Assembly (NCBI GenBank): GCA_040219555.1
Contig: JAVJSF010000006.1
Coordinates: forward strand, 1 to 64,000
Direction of reading: 5' to 3'
Source of the DNA: JAVJSF01 sp040219555
Lineage (GTDB): Bacteria; Actinomycetota; Thermoleophilia; Miltoncostaeales; Miltoncostaeaceae
Length of the DNA: 64,000 nt
The position numbers and the translations under genes are program-made. Shown one piece after another: positions 24,256 through 33,672 of the stretch. The notes under the pieces were generated by a model, which saw nothing but the letters and a program-made list of their open reading frames with translations, ran no database searches and was not told the DNA's origin. Numbering within the stretch: the stretch's first letter is position 1; the number at the start of each line of letters is the position of its first letter.

Positions 24256-25716
24256 ATGGACGCGCCCCAGCCGGGCTCCCGGCGCACCAAGATCCTGGCC
24301 ACCATCGGGCCGGCCTGCGCCGACCCGGGGGTGCTGAGGCGGCTGGTCGCTGCCGGCATGGACGGCGCGCGCATCAACCTCTCGCACGGCAACGCCGAGC
24401 AGTGGCTGGCACAGGCGCGGGAGATCCGGGCCATCGAGGAGGAGTGCGGGCACCCGATCACGGTGCTGTGCGATCTCCAGGGGCCGAAGATCCGCCTGGC
24501 CCCGGACACGCCCATGCGCCGGGTCGGCCTGGACGACGAGGTGCTGGTGGTGTCCGGGATGAGTACGCCCGAGGGCACGCTGGCGGTGGCGTGGGACGAC
24601 GTGGTGGAGGCCGCCCTGCCCGGGGTCTCGGAGCTGGTGATCGGCGACGGCACACCGCGCCTGGACATCATCGGCGAGACCGTGCACGGGGGCGTCCCGG
24701 CGCTGGTGGCGCGTTGCACCAAGCCCGGCGATGTGGCGCCGCGCCGGGGGGCGACGATCACGCACGTCTCGCACAGCGCGCCGAGCCTCACCTCGAAGGA
24801 CCGGGCCGATCTGGACGTGCTGCGGGAGCTGCGCCCGGACGTGGTGGCCCTCAGCTTCGTGCGCGCAGCGGGCGACATCGACGCGCTGCGCGGCGAGCTG
24901 GCCGGTCGTGATCTGGCGGAGGTGCGCATCGTGGCCAAGATCGAGAAGTCCGAGGCGATGCGGGCGCTCGACGGGATCGTGGCCGCCTCGGACGGGATCA
25001 TGGTGGCGCGCGGCGACCTCGGCATCGAGCTCGGCGTCGCCGAGTTGCCCCTGGCCCAGAAGCGCATCATCCGGCGGGCCGCGGGGGCGGGCAAGATGGT
25101 CATCACCGCCACGCAGATGCTCGAGTCGATGCACCTGCGCCCGGAGCCGACGCGGGCCGAGGCCACCGATGTGGCCAACGCCATCATCGACGGCACCAGC
25201 GCGGTGATGCTGTCGGGCGAGACGGCACAGGGCTCGTACCCCGTGGAGGCCGTGAGCGCCATGGACGAGATCGCCCGCGTGGCGGAGCGCGCCATCACCC
25301 CGTCGTCCCCGCCCGACGACATCCTGAGCGATGCTGAGGCCGTCCTGAAGGCCGCCGCCCTGCTGGGCGAGAGCCGCGAGGTCGCCTGCTACATCACCCC
25401 GACCCAGACCGGCGGCTCGCCGCGCGCGCTGGCGCGCAATCGCCCCCGCGCGCCTATCGTGGCCCTCTGTCACGACGGGAACACGGCGCGGCAGCTCGCG
25501 CTGGAGTGGGGGGTGGTGGCGCGCGGGTTCCCCGAGCACCGATCGGTACCCGCGATGCTCGAGGCGGCGATGGAGTACGTGACCGGGTTGATGGGACTCC
25601 CGCCGGGCGCCGCGGTGGTGATGGCCTACGGGCCGGCCGTGGCGACGCCCGGCGGCACCAGCTTCATCGTCCTGCGCCACGTCCCGCTGCCGCAGGAGCA
25701 GCCGGCCGAGGGGTGA
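24256..25716 (+). CDS. pyk: Pyruvate kinase
   Basis: Last step of glycolysis: PEP + ADP to pyruvate + ATP. 486 residues with TKILATIGPACADPGVLRRL at the N-terminus, ARINLSHG, the active-site IVAKIEKSEAM (Lys/Glu) and GIMVARGDLGIELGVAELP, MLSGETAQGSYPVEAV and a C-terminal regulatory-type domain. Full length and intact. Start ATG 24256 agrees with the promoter; it stands alone and converges with ligD nine bases after its stop. Confidence 0.95.
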   Translation: MDAPQPGSRRTKILATIGPACADPGVLRRLVAAGMDGARINLSHGNAEQWLAQAREIRAIEEECGHPITVLCDLQGPKIRLAPDTPMRRVGLDDEVLVVSGMSTPEGTLAVAWDDVVEAALPGVSELVIGDGTPRLDIIGETVHGGVPALVARCTKPGDVAPRRGATITHVSHSAPSLTSKDRADLDVLRELRPDVVALSFVRAAGDIDALRGELAGRDLAEVRIVAKIEKSEAMRALDGIVAASDGIMVARGDLGIELGVAELPLAQKRIIRRAAGAGKMVITATQMLESMHLRPEPTRAEATDVANAIIDGTSAVMLSGETAQGSYPVEAVSAMDEIARVAERAITPSSPPDDILSDAEAVLKAAALLGESREVACYITPTQTGGSPRALARNRPRAPIVALCHDGNTARQLALEWGVVARGFPEHRSVPAMLEAAMEYVTGLMGLPPGAAVVMAYGPAVATPGGTSFIVLRHVPLPQEQPAEG

Positions 25717-25725
25717 CGCCGGCGC

Positions 25726-28077
25726 TCAGCGCAGGCGCGCCAGGGCATCCGCCAGCAGCTGGCCGCCGGCGAGGACCGGCGCGAACAGGTCGCCGTGGCG
25801 CTCGACGCGCTCCAGCACGGCCCTCATCGTGAACGCGGCGGGGTCGACGCCGGCCTCCACCTCGTCCCAGGTCAGCGGGGTCGACACCGGGGCCCCGGGC
25901 CGCGGCCGCACCGAATAGACCGACGAGATTGTGCGCCCGTAGCCCATCTGGTTGGTGTCGATCAGCACCCCGCGCCGCTCCTCCTTGGTCCAGGTGGTCG
26001 TCACCAGCCCCGGGTGCCGGCCGGCCAGGGCCCGGGCGATGGTCTTGCACAGCTCGCGCGCCTCGGGGTAGGGGTGCACGGGCGCGATGGGAGCCATCAC
26101 GTGCAGCCCGCGGGCGCTGGAGGTCTTGGGGTAAGAGGCCAGCCCCAGCAGGTCGAGGGCCTCGCGCACCAGAAGGGCCACGCGAGCGGCCTCGGGGAAG
26201 CCGGTGCCCTCCGAGGGGTCGAGGTCGAACAGGAGCCAGTCCGGGTGGGTGGGGCTGCCCGCCCGCGAGTACCAGGGGTTCATGTCGACGCAGCCGGCGT
26301 TGACCAGCCACGCCACCGCGTCGGGCTCGTTGATGAGCGCGAAGTCGATGATGCGCGCGTTCCTGGAGGTGCCACCCGGCAGCGCGGCGGTGGGGATCCA
26401 GTCGGGCATGTGCGGCGGGCGGTTCTTCTGGACGAAGTGCTTCCCCTCGATGCCGTGGGGCATCCGCATCATCGTCATGGGCCGGTCCCGCAGGTGGGGG
26501 ACCAGCGCCGGCGACACCGACCGGTAGTAGGCGATCAGGTCGCCCTTGGTGATGCCCTCGGCCGGGAAGTAGACCTTGTCGGCCCTGGTGACGCGCACGC
26601 GCGCCTCTGCGCCGGCCTCGTCCCCGGGCTCCTCGGACGCCGCCACCTCCGCGCCGGCCGGCCCGCCTTCGGCGGAGGTGTCGGCGGCGTCCAGCAGGCG
26701 GATGAATACCGGTGCGCGCAGGCGACCCTCGTCGGTCACCTCGGTGTACTCGACCTCGCAGCGCAGGACCGGGTCGGCCCACACCACGCCCTCGCGGGGG
26801 CGGGCCAGCTCGGGCGGGACCCTCGCCAGGGGGCTCGCTCCCCGGCGCAGGGGCGCGAGGGCCGCCAGCAGGGCCGCGATGCCGTCCTCGCCGAGCCCGC
26901 TGCCGCAGTTGCCGGCCCACTCCCAGCCGTCGGTGGCCTCGCGCGCCAGGACCAGGGCGCCGAGATCCGCCCGCGACCCGGTCCCCGGCCGGTGGCCGGC
27001 GATGGCGAAGATGTCACGGTGGCGCACCTTCACCTTGCGCCACGCGTCGCTGCGCCGGCCCGGGAGGTAGGGCGAGTCGCGGCGCTTGGCGATGATCCCC
27101 TCCAGCTCGCGCTCGCGCGCCAGGCGCATCAGGGCGGCGCCGTCGTCGAAGACCGGCGACAGGCTCACCACCGGGTCGTCCGGCTCGACCAGCGGCTCCA
27201 GCAGGGCCCGCCGGTCGCCCCACGGCAGAGCGGTGACATCGAGGCCGTCGATCTCCAGCAGGTCGAAGACCTGATGGATGAGGGTGCCCGCGCCCCGCTG
27301 CAGCAGGCCGAAGCGCGGGGTGCCGCCGCCGTCCAGGGCGCACACCTCGCCGTCGACCACGCACTCGGTGGCGCGCAGCGCGCGCGGCAGCCGCTTGGCC
27401 ACCGCCGCGAAGCGCTCGGTCAGGTCCTGGTCGTTGCGGCTCCACAGGGTCGCCTCGGCCGCGTGCAGGCGCGCCAGGCAGCGGAAGCCGTCCCACTTCA
27501 CCTCGTGGACCCAGCCGGCCCCCGCGGGGGGCTCCTGCACCTGGACGGCCAGCATCGGGGCCGGGTGCGCGTCCGACACCGGGCGCAGGCCCGGCTCGGG
27601 CTTGCGGATGACGAGCCAGTTCTTGGGGTCTCCGCCCATGCCCGCCGGCACCAGTTCCCACGTGCCGCGCGCCCGGGCGCCGGCGAGGCGCACCGACATG
27701 CCGCCGTCGGGCTTGTCCTCCAGTAGCTCATACGTGCCCGTGTCCCACACCTGCACCCGGCCGGCTCCGTACTGGCCGGCAGGGATCTCGCCCTGGAAGG
27801 CGATGTAGTCGAGCGGGTGGTCCTCCACGTGGACGGCCAGGTTGCGGGACCCGGGGTCCCACGGGAGCCCTCGCGGCACGGCGAAGCTCACCAGCACCCC
27901 GTCGCGCTCCAGGCGCAGGTCGTAGTGCAGGCGCCGGGCCAGGTGGCGGTGGATCACGAAGCGCGGCCGCCCGGGCGCGGGGGGATCCGGCCCGCCGGCG
28001 CCGAAGGGTTCCGGGGTGTGCGCGCGGTCGCGCCGGCGGTCGTACTCGGCCAGGCGGTCGGGCGGATCCGGGCTCAT
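25726..28077 (-). CDS. ligD: DNA ligase D (NHEJ ligase-polymerase-phosphoesterase)
   Basis: 783 residues acting with Ku in non-homologous end joining. Domain order is phosphoesterase (about 1-170; FVIHRHLARRLHYDLRLE and HVEDHPLDY metal site), ATP-dependent ligase (about 175-490; EVKWDGFR with the adenylated Lys near 193, then DGEVCALD), and primase-polymerase (about 510-783; VYFPAEGITKGDLIAYY, metal site LLFDLDPS near 617). All three active sites appear intact. This PE-LIG-POL order is that of Pseudomonas-type LigD and differs from mycobacteria (POL-PE-LIG). ATG 28077; divergent from ku across 65 bases. Confidence 0.95.
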   Translation of the reverse strand: MSPDPPDRLAEYDRRRDRAHTPEPFGAGGPDPPAPGRPRFVIHRHLARRLHYDLRLERDGVLVSFAVPRGLPWDPGSRNLAVHVEDHPLDYIAFQGEIPAGQYGAGRVQVWDTGTYELLEDKPDGGMSVRLAGARARGTWELVPAGMGGDPKNWLVIRKPEPGLRPVSDAHPAPMLAVQVQEPPAGAGWVHEVKWDGFRCLARLHAAEATLWSRNDQDLTERFAAVAKRLPRALRATECVVDGEVCALDGGGTPRFGLLQRGAGTLIHQVFDLLEIDGLDVTALPWGDRRALLEPLVEPDDPVVSLSPVFDDGAALMRLARERELEGIIAKRRDSPYLPGRRSDAWRKVKVRHRDIFAIAGHRPGTGSRADLGALVLAREATDGWEWAGNCGSGLGEDGIAALLAALAPLRRGASPLARVPPELARPREGVVWADPVLRCEVEYTEVTDEGRLRAPVFIRLLDAADTSAEGGPAGAEVAASEEPGDEAGAEARVRVTRADKVYFPAEGITKGDLIAYYRSVSPALVPHLRDRPMTMMRMPHGIEGKHFVQKNRPPHMPDWIPTAALPGGTSRNARIIDFALINEPDAVAWLVNAGCVDMNPWYSRAGSPTHPDWLLFDLDPSEGTGFPEAARVALLVREALDLLGLASYPKTSSARGLHVMAPIAPVHPYPEARELCKTIARALAGRHPGLVTTTWTKEERRGVLIDTNQMGYGRTISSVYSVRPRPGAPVSTPLTWDEVEAGVDPAAFTMRAVLERVERHGDLFAPVLAGGQLLADALARLR

Positions 28078-28142
28078 GCGGCATCATGTACACCCCAGCG
28101 CCGGCGGGCCAGCGCCCCCGGCCCGACACCAGGAGGGACGAG

Positions 28143-28919
28143 GTGCCACCCAGGGCCATCTGGTCGGGCAACATCAGCTTCGGGCTGGTGAACGCTCCGG
28201 TGAAGATGTACAGCGCCGTCAAGGAGCGCGACCTCCACTTCACGATGGTGCACCGGGAGGACGGCGGGCGCATCGGCTACCAGAAGGTCTGCAAGGCCGA
28301 GGACAAGCCGGTCCCGAACGAGGAGATCTCCCGCGCGTACGTGCTCTCGGACGAGGAGATGGTCCTCGTCGAGGACGAGGACCTGGCCGCCGCCGAGGGC
28401 GACGACCTGCGCCAGTTGCGGATCCTCGACTTCGTACCGCGCGAGCAGATCGACCCGATCTACATCGAGAAGACCTACTACCTCGGGCCCGGTGACGGGG
28501 GCGACCGCGTGTACGCGCTGCTCGCCACGGCCCTCTCGTCCTCGGGGCTCGCCGGGGTGGTCCGGTATGTGACCCACTCGAAGGAGCACCTCGGGGTGCT
28601 GCGGGTGCGCGAAGACGGCGTCATCACGCTCGAGCGGATGTACTTCGCCGACGAGGTGCGCGACAGCGAGGGGATCATCCCCGACAAGGCCATGGGCGAG
28701 GTGGATCCGGCCGAGCTCGAGATGGCCACCAAGCTGATCGGCTCGTACTCGGGCGACTTCGACATCTCCCGCTACGAGGACCGCTACCGCGAGCGCCTGA
28801 TGGCGATCATCGAGGCCAAGCGCTCCGGCGAGACGCTGGCGCCGGTCGCCGAGGCCCCCCAGGAGGCCGGCCCGGACCTGCTGGCGGCGCTGCGCGCCAG
28901 CCTGGAGGCCGCCGCGTGA
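28143..28919 (+). CDS. ku: Ku protein (NHEJ end-binding)
   Basis: 258 residues: IWSGNISFGLVNAPVKMYSA, the usual bacterial Ku opening, then GYQKVC, ILDFVPREQIDPIYIEKTYYLGP and the C-terminal bridge FDISRYEDRYRERLM. Ku forms a homodimeric ring on DNA ends and recruits LigD. Start GTG 28143 is chosen because AGGAGGG lies 5 bases upstream and the family begins there; the frame extends further to 28086. Its stop overlaps the next gene by 4 bases. Confidence 0.95.
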   Translation: MPPRAIWSGNISFGLVNAPVKMYSAVKERDLHFTMVHREDGGRIGYQKVCKAEDKPVPNEEISRAYVLSDEEMVLVEDEDLAAAEGDDLRQLRILDFVPREQIDPIYIEKTYYLGPGDGGDRVYALLATALSSSGLAGVVRYVTHSKEHLGVLRVREDGVITLERMYFADEVRDSEGIIPDKAMGEVDPAELEMATKLIGSYSGDFDISRYEDRYRERLMAIIEAKRSGETLAPVAEAPQEAGPDLLAALRASLEAAA

Positions 28920-29980
28920 GCGCGGTGCTGGAGGGCCTGGCGCACCCGGTCGTGCTGGCGCCGATGGCCGGGGGGCCGTCGACACCCGCGCTGGCGGCGG
29001 CCGTCAGCGCCGCGGGCGGGCTGGGGATCCTCGCAGGGGCCTACCGGGCGCCCGACGACCTGCGCGCCGACATCGCGGCGGCCCGTGAGCTGACCCGGGC
29101 TCCCCTCGGCCTGAACCTGTTCGTCCCGGACCGCCGGGTCGCCTCGCCCGATGCCGTCGCGGCGTACGCGGCGCGCATGGCCTCGGAGGGGGAGCGCTAC
29201 GGCGCCGCTCCCGCCGGTCTGAGCCCGGACGACGACGACCGGTGGGATGAGAAGCTCGCCATCGCTGCCGAGGGCCGCATCCAGGTGCTGTCGCTCACCT
29301 TCGGGTGCCCGGACCCGGCGGCCCTGGAGGGGGTCCGGCGCGCCGGGGCGGAGGTGTGGATCACGGTCAACCGCGCCGACGAGGCCGAAGAGGCCGCCGC
29401 CGCCGGCGCCGACGCGCTGGTGGTGCAGGGCATCGAGGCAGGCGGGCACCAGGGCGGGTGGCACGAGCCCGACGACGCGCCGGGACTCGGGCTGATCGCC
29501 CTGCTGCGCCAGGTGTCGCGCCGCGTGGTGCTGCCGGTGGTCGCGGCCGGCGGGCTCACCGACGCAGAGGCGGTGGCGGCCGCGCTGGCCGCCGGGGCCG
29601 ACGCCGCCCAGGCCGGCACCGCCTTCCTGCTGGCCGACGAGGCCGGCACCCATCCCGCGTACCGCGCGGCGCTGGAGGCCGGGGGGCGCACCGCGCTCAC
29701 GCGCGCCTTCAGCGGCCGCACTGCGCGGGGCCTGCGCAACCGCTTCATGCGGGAGCACGACGCCCATGCGCCGCCCGCCTACCCCGAGGTGCAGCAGCTC
29801 ACCGGGCCGGTGCGTGCGGGCGCCCGGGCCGCGGGCGACGCCGAGGGCATGAGCCTGTGGGCCGGCCAGGCCGTCGACCTGGCGCCCTCCGGCCCGGCCG
29901 GCGAGATCGTGGTGGCGCTCGCCGACGGCGCTCGCGCGGCACTGGCCGACGCCGCCCGGAGGGCCGGGGGCTGGGACTGA
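28916..29980 (+). CDS. Nitronate monooxygenase-like FMN protein
   Basis: 354 residues of the 2-nitropropane dioxygenase/NMO family, an FMN TIM barrel: VVLAPMAGGPSTPALAAAVS at the start, LSLTFGCPD, DALVVQGIEAGGHQGG with the catalytic His, VVAAGGLTDAEAVAAALAAGADAAQAGTAF. It oxidises alkyl nitronates such as propionate-3-nitronate in characterised relatives. GTG 28916 overlaps ku by 4 bases, so it is coupled to the repair gene, probably without a functional link. Confidence 0.9.
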   Translation: MSAVLEGLAHPVVLAPMAGGPSTPALAAAVSAAGGLGILAGAYRAPDDLRADIAAARELTRAPLGLNLFVPDRRVASPDAVAAYAARMASEGERYGAAPAGLSPDDDDRWDEKLAIAAEGRIQVLSLTFGCPDPAALEGVRRAGAEVWITVNRADEAEEAAAAGADALVVQGIEAGGHQGGWHEPDDAPGLGLIALLRQVSRRVVLPVVAAGGLTDAEAVAAALAAGADAAQAGTAFLLADEAGTHPAYRAALEAGGRTALTRAFSGRTARGLRNRFMREHDAHAPPAYPEVQQLTGPVRAGARAAGDAEGMSLWAGQAVDLAPSGPAGEIVVALADGARAALADAARRAGGWD

Positions 29981-29987
29981 CGCCGGC

Positions 29988-30013
29988 CGGAGCGTCCGCG
30001 GGCGGACCCTCCG
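29988..30013. terminator. Bidirectional hairpin between NMO and USP genes
   Basis: CGGAG-C-GTCCGC (29988-29999) pairs with GCGGAC-C-CTCCG (30002-30013), 11 bp with one C-C mismatch. It sits exactly between two convergent stop codons. Confidence 0.6.
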
Positions 30014-30020
30014 GATCCGG

Positions 30021-30845
30021 TCAGGTGGCCCTGCGGGCCAGCATCACCGCGCACGGAGCGGATCGGATCGACCGCGCCGCGACCGAGCCGAACCCACGCG
30101 GTTCGGGGGCCAGTACCAGGGCTCCGGCCCCGGTCTTCTGGCAGTGCTCCACCACCTGGGAGGCCGGATCGCCGGCCAGTAGCGTCGCCGTGGCGTCGGG
30201 TACCTGCGAGCTCGCCCGTTCAAGGAACGCCAGCGCCTCGCGCTCCACCTCTGCCGGCATGGGCAGGGTTCCCGCCACCAGGTTCCGCCCCATCGGCAGT
30301 GGGGGGACGGCCACGTGCACCAGTTCGATCCGCGTCGCCCCGGTGGCCTGCGCCAGCCGGCGCGCACCGGCGATGGCGACCGCGGCCCGCGGCTCCTCGA
30401 TGGCGCACACGATGTCGTCGATGGGGCCGCGGGCCGTCCCGTCCGGGGGCACGATCAGCGTGTCGATGAGCGAGTGCTGGGCCAGTTCGGTGGCCGTCGA
30501 GCCCAGGGCGATGCGGGCGAAGCGGCCGCTGTGCGCGGCCGCGACCACCAGGTCCGGCGCGCGGTCCGAGGCGTCCAGGTGGTCGCGTATGGCCGGCCAC
30601 GGCTCGCCGGCCAGCAACTCGGCGCGTGCGCCGTGGGCCGTCGCAAGATCCGTCAGCCACCGCCGCGGCGGGGAGAAGGGATCGTCGCGGTCGATCTCCC
30701 ACTCGCTCATGCCCCCCAGGAGCACCTCCTGGGGTGGTGCGACGTGCAGGGCCGTGATCGCGGCCTCGGGCCACAGGCGGCGGACCCACTCCAGGGTGGC
30801 GGCCGATGCGGGCCCGGTGTCGAGGCAGCAGATGATCCTGTCCAT
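30021..30845 (-). CDS. Universal stress protein with two Usp domains
   Basis: 274 residues with tandem UspA-like halves. The first (MDRIICCLDTGPASAATLEW ... IALGSTATELAQHSLIDTLIV) has the G-S-T-A-x-x-L-x-x-x ATP-type loop; the second (DDIVCAIEEP ... ARSIRSAPCAVML) lacks the full ATP loop. Usp proteins bind ATP or partner proteins under starvation or hypoxia. ATG 30845 is preceded by TAGCGT at leaderless spacing. Confidence 0.88.
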   Translation of the reverse strand: MDRIICCLDTGPASAATLEWVRRLWPEAAITALHVAPPQEVLLGGMSEWEIDRDDPFSPPRRWLTDLATAHGARAELLAGEPWPAIRDHLDASDRAPDLVVAAAHSGRFARIALGSTATELAQHSLIDTLIVPPDGTARGPIDDIVCAIEEPRAAVAIAGARRLAQATGATRIELVHVAVPPLPMGRNLVAGTLPMPAEVEREALAFLERASSQVPDATATLLAGDPASQVVEHCQKTGAGALVLAPEPRGFGSVAARSIRSAPCAVMLARRAT

Positions 30846-30851
30846 GTCCCG

Positions 30852-30857
30852 ACGCTA
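30852..30857 (-). promoter_or_regulatory. -10 box (TAGCGT) for the USP gene
   Basis: On the minus strand TAGCGT ends 6 bases before ATG 30845, within TTGATAGCGT. Confidence 0.5.
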
Positions 30858-30892
30858 TCAAGCCGCCGCCGGGCGATCCGCCCGGGTCGCCG

Positions 30893-33574
30893 GTGGCTGA
30901 GGGCCCCGGCCGCCGGACCGGGCGCTTCCCCCGCGGTGACGGCGAGCGGGTGGCGGTGCTCGACCTCTGGCGGGCCGTCGAGATGTTCTCGGCCCACCCG
31001 GTCCCCCGCGAGCGCGACCCCGGCGTGAGCATCCTCGGCCCGGCGGCCCGGACGCCGTGGCCGTCGGCCGCTGCCGCGCCGAAGGGTCGCGTCTGGCGCT
31101 ACGCGGTCCACCTCGCCCCGCTCGAGCTGGCGGACCTCCACCGGTGCCTCGCGGAGGTGTTCCCCCCGGACCGGCGGAGCCGGTATGACCCGCCGGTGCG
31201 GGGGCGCACCGCGCCGGCGGCGCTGGTGCTGGACCACGACGGGGTGCCCGTGGAGGGCACGGCGGTGCTGGCCCACTGCGCGTGGGCCACCGGGCGCGTC
31301 CTGGCCGACGGCGCCGGCGCCGGCCTGGCCGATGGTCCGGCACGGGCCGCGGCCGAGTTCGCGGCGGCCGTGCATGAGTGCGCCGACGCGCCAGCCGGCG
31401 CAGGCACCCTGGCCTCCCTGGCCGCAGAGGCCCTCCGGATCACCGGCCTGGCCGGCCGGCTGGAGGGCGGGCCGCCACTCGTGCGGGCCTACCACCTGGA
31501 CGCCCGGGCGGCGGACGAGGGTGGCGACGGCGTGCTGCTCAACGGCTTCCACGGTGCCGACCTGGACCGTGTGCGCGCCGCCGTGGGACGCGGCGACTAC
31601 GGGGACGCGCTGTGGCGCTACCTGGCGCCCGAGGACGAGATCGACCCCGCGGCCCGCCTGGACGTGCTGCGCCGCCCGGACGCCGCCGCGGTCCTGGAGG
31701 AGCCCGCCCGCGTGCCGGCCGGCCGCTGGCCGGCGCCCGCCGGCACGCCGCTGGCACAGGGTCAGCAGCGGGCGGTGAACGCGGTCATGCATCGCCTCGG
31801 GGGCCTGGCGGGCGGCGTGGCGGCCGTCAACGGCCCGCCGGGCACCGGCAAGACCACCACCCTCCGCGACCTGGTGGCTGCGGTTGTGACCGAGCGAGCG
31901 CTGCGTCTGGCCGACCTCGCGCGCCCGGACGATGCCTTCGATGCGCGCCTGGAGTGGGGGAGCGCGGGCGAGCGGGTGGTGTGGGGCCTCGCCGACCACC
32001 TGGCCGGCGGCGAACTGGTGCTGGCCTGCACCACCAACGCCGCGGCCGAGAACGTCAGTCTCGAGATCCCCGCGGCCGCCGCCGTGGCCGAGGGGCACCG
32101 CGACGGGGCCGACCCGCTGGCCGCCCTGGGCTCCCTGGCCCTCGAGGCGTGGCGGCGCGGTTCCATGGGAGAGCTCGCGGCGCGCGCCCCGGCCGCGGGG
32201 CCGGCCTGGGGTCTGGTGGCGGCGTGTCTGGGATCGCGCCGGCGCAACCGCGACTTCGCCGCCGCCGTCTGGTGGGGCCGGCTGCCGGCCGAGCCCGAGG
32301 GGTCCGATCAGCTCTCGCTCGCGGGCTCGGCCATGCCGCCGTCCCACCCGGGCCTGCGTCGCGTGCTGGCCGACGCCGCCGCCCCGCGCGGCTCCGCACC
32401 GGACGGGGTCTCCACCTGGGGCGAGGCGGTCGCCCGGCTGCGCGCGGCGCACTCGGCGGTCCGGGCCGGCCGGCCGGCCGGCCCGGAGGGGGTCGCCGCA
32501 CGCGACTGGTGCGAGGCGCGCACCGAGGCGTTCCTGGCCGCGCTGGGCCTCCATCGGGCGCTGCTGTTCGGTGCCGCGAGGCAGATGGGGGACACCCTCC
32601 GGGCCGCGATGGACCTGCTGGGAGGACGTCAGCCCGCCGGGCTGTCGCCCGCTGCGGCGCTCGCCGCATGGCGGGCCCTGTTCCTGGTGGTGCCGGTGGT
32701 GAGCACGACGTTCGCCTCCCTGCCGCGGGTGTTCGCCACCCTTGGGCGCGAGGACCTGGGCTGGCTGCTGGTGGACGAGGCGGCACAGGTGTCCCCCCAC
32801 GAGGCCGTCGGCGGCATCTGGCGCTCGCGCCGGCTGGTGGCCCTGGGCGACCCGCGTCAGCTCGAGCCGATCGTCACCCTGCCGGCGGCCACCCAGGAGG
32901 GGCTGCGCACCCGGCACGGGGTGACGGCCCTCTGGTCGCCGGCGTCGTCGTCGGTGCAGCGGCTGGCCGACCGCGCCTGCCCCGAGGGCACCGCCGACGG
33001 CGACGGCCCGGACGCCCCGTGGGTGGGCCTGCCGCTGACCCGCCACCGGCGCTGCGAGGAGCCGATGTTCGCCATCGTCAACCGGATGGCCTACGGCGGC
33101 CGGATGGTCAACGCCACCCCGCGATGGGAGGGCCCCCGCCTTCCTCCCAGCGGCTGGCTGGACGTGCGCGGCAGCGCCGGCGACGGGCACTGGGTGCCCG
33201 AGGAGGGCGAGCGCCTGCAGGGCGTGCTGGCCCATCTCGATCTGCGCGGGGTGGCGGCGGGCGAGATGCTGGTGCTCACCCCGTTCCGCGATGTGGCCCG
33301 CCGGCTGGAGGAGATCACCCGCCACCGGCCGGGTCTGGCCGCGGGCACCGTGCACACGGCCCAGGGGCGCGAGGCCGACATCGTGGTGCTGGTGCTGGGT
33401 GCGGGCCCGGCCCATCCGGGCGCGATGCGCTGGGCCACCGCGAGCCCCAACCTGCTCAACGTGGCCGTCAGCCGCGCCCGGCGCCGGCTGTGGGTGATCG
33501 GCGACCACGCCTCCTGGTCACGGCTGCCCCACGCGCGGGTCATCGCCGATTCCCTCCCCGTGAAGGGTCCGTGA
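30893..33574 (+). CDS. Superfamily 1 DNA/RNA helicase-like AAA protein
   Basis: 893 residues. A 300-residue N-terminal region without a recognised domain precedes motif Ia-like QGQQRAVNAVM and Walker A NGPPGTGKTTT (about 311-321). Motif II is LLVDEAAQ (about 624-631), then ALGDPRQLEPI (motif III), LTRHRRCEEPM, and motifs V/VI TVHTAQGREADIVVLVLG and NLLNVAVSRARRRLWVIGD. This matches Upf1/DNA2-like SF1B helicases. A long insertion (about 400-580) separates motifs Ia and II. Its substrate is unknown; repair or defence roles are possible. GTG 30893 is a weakly supported start. Confidence 0.88.
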   Translation: MAEGPGRRTGRFPRGDGERVAVLDLWRAVEMFSAHPVPRERDPGVSILGPAARTPWPSAAAAPKGRVWRYAVHLAPLELADLHRCLAEVFPPDRRSRYDPPVRGRTAPAALVLDHDGVPVEGTAVLAHCAWATGRVLADGAGAGLADGPARAAAEFAAAVHECADAPAGAGTLASLAAEALRITGLAGRLEGGPPLVRAYHLDARAADEGGDGVLLNGFHGADLDRVRAAVGRGDYGDALWRYLAPEDEIDPAARLDVLRRPDAAAVLEEPARVPAGRWPAPAGTPLAQGQQRAVNAVMHRLGGLAGGVAAVNGPPGTGKTTTLRDLVAAVVTERALRLADLARPDDAFDARLEWGSAGERVVWGLADHLAGGELVLACTTNAAAENVSLEIPAAAAVAEGHRDGADPLAALGSLALEAWRRGSMGELAARAPAAGPAWGLVAACLGSRRRNRDFAAAVWWGRLPAEPEGSDQLSLAGSAMPPSHPGLRRVLADAAAPRGSAPDGVSTWGEAVARLRAAHSAVRAGRPAGPEGVAARDWCEARTEAFLAALGLHRALLFGAARQMGDTLRAAMDLLGGRQPAGLSPAAALAAWRALFLVVPVVSTTFASLPRVFATLGREDLGWLLVDEAAQVSPHEAVGGIWRSRRLVALGDPRQLEPIVTLPAATQEGLRTRHGVTALWSPASSSVQRLADRACPEGTADGDGPDAPWVGLPLTRHRRCEEPMFAIVNRMAYGGRMVNATPRWEGPRLPPSGWLDVRGSAGDGHWVPEEGERLQGVLAHLDLRGVAAGEMLVLTPFRDVARRLEEITRHRPGLAAGTVHTAQGREADIVVLVLGAGPAHPGAMRWATASPNLLNVAVSRARRRLWVIGDHASWSRLPHARVIADSLPVKGP

Positions 33575-33619
33575 CAGGCCCGCGAGAGTGGTCACGGCTC
33601 TCGACTTCCGGCTCCGGGC

Positions 33620-33627
33620 GCCGATGT
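33620..33627 (+). promoter_or_regulatory. FliA/WhiG-like -10 motif before the globin receptor
   Basis: GCCGATGT lies 45 bases before ATG 33673 and matches the motility-sigma -10 core (GCCGATAA) in 6 of 8 bases. At the -35 distance there is TCGA rather than TAAA, so the call is weak alone. Confidence 0.25.
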
Positions 33628-33672
33628 GGAAGGAGCGCTTCCTCCTCACCCCATCCGCCGAAGGACGCCCGA

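Noticed and set aside
22615..25680. 1021-codon reverse-strand frame opposite the acyltransferase and pyk
   Set aside because: Spans two intact plus-strand genes and an intergenic terminator; no motif seen.
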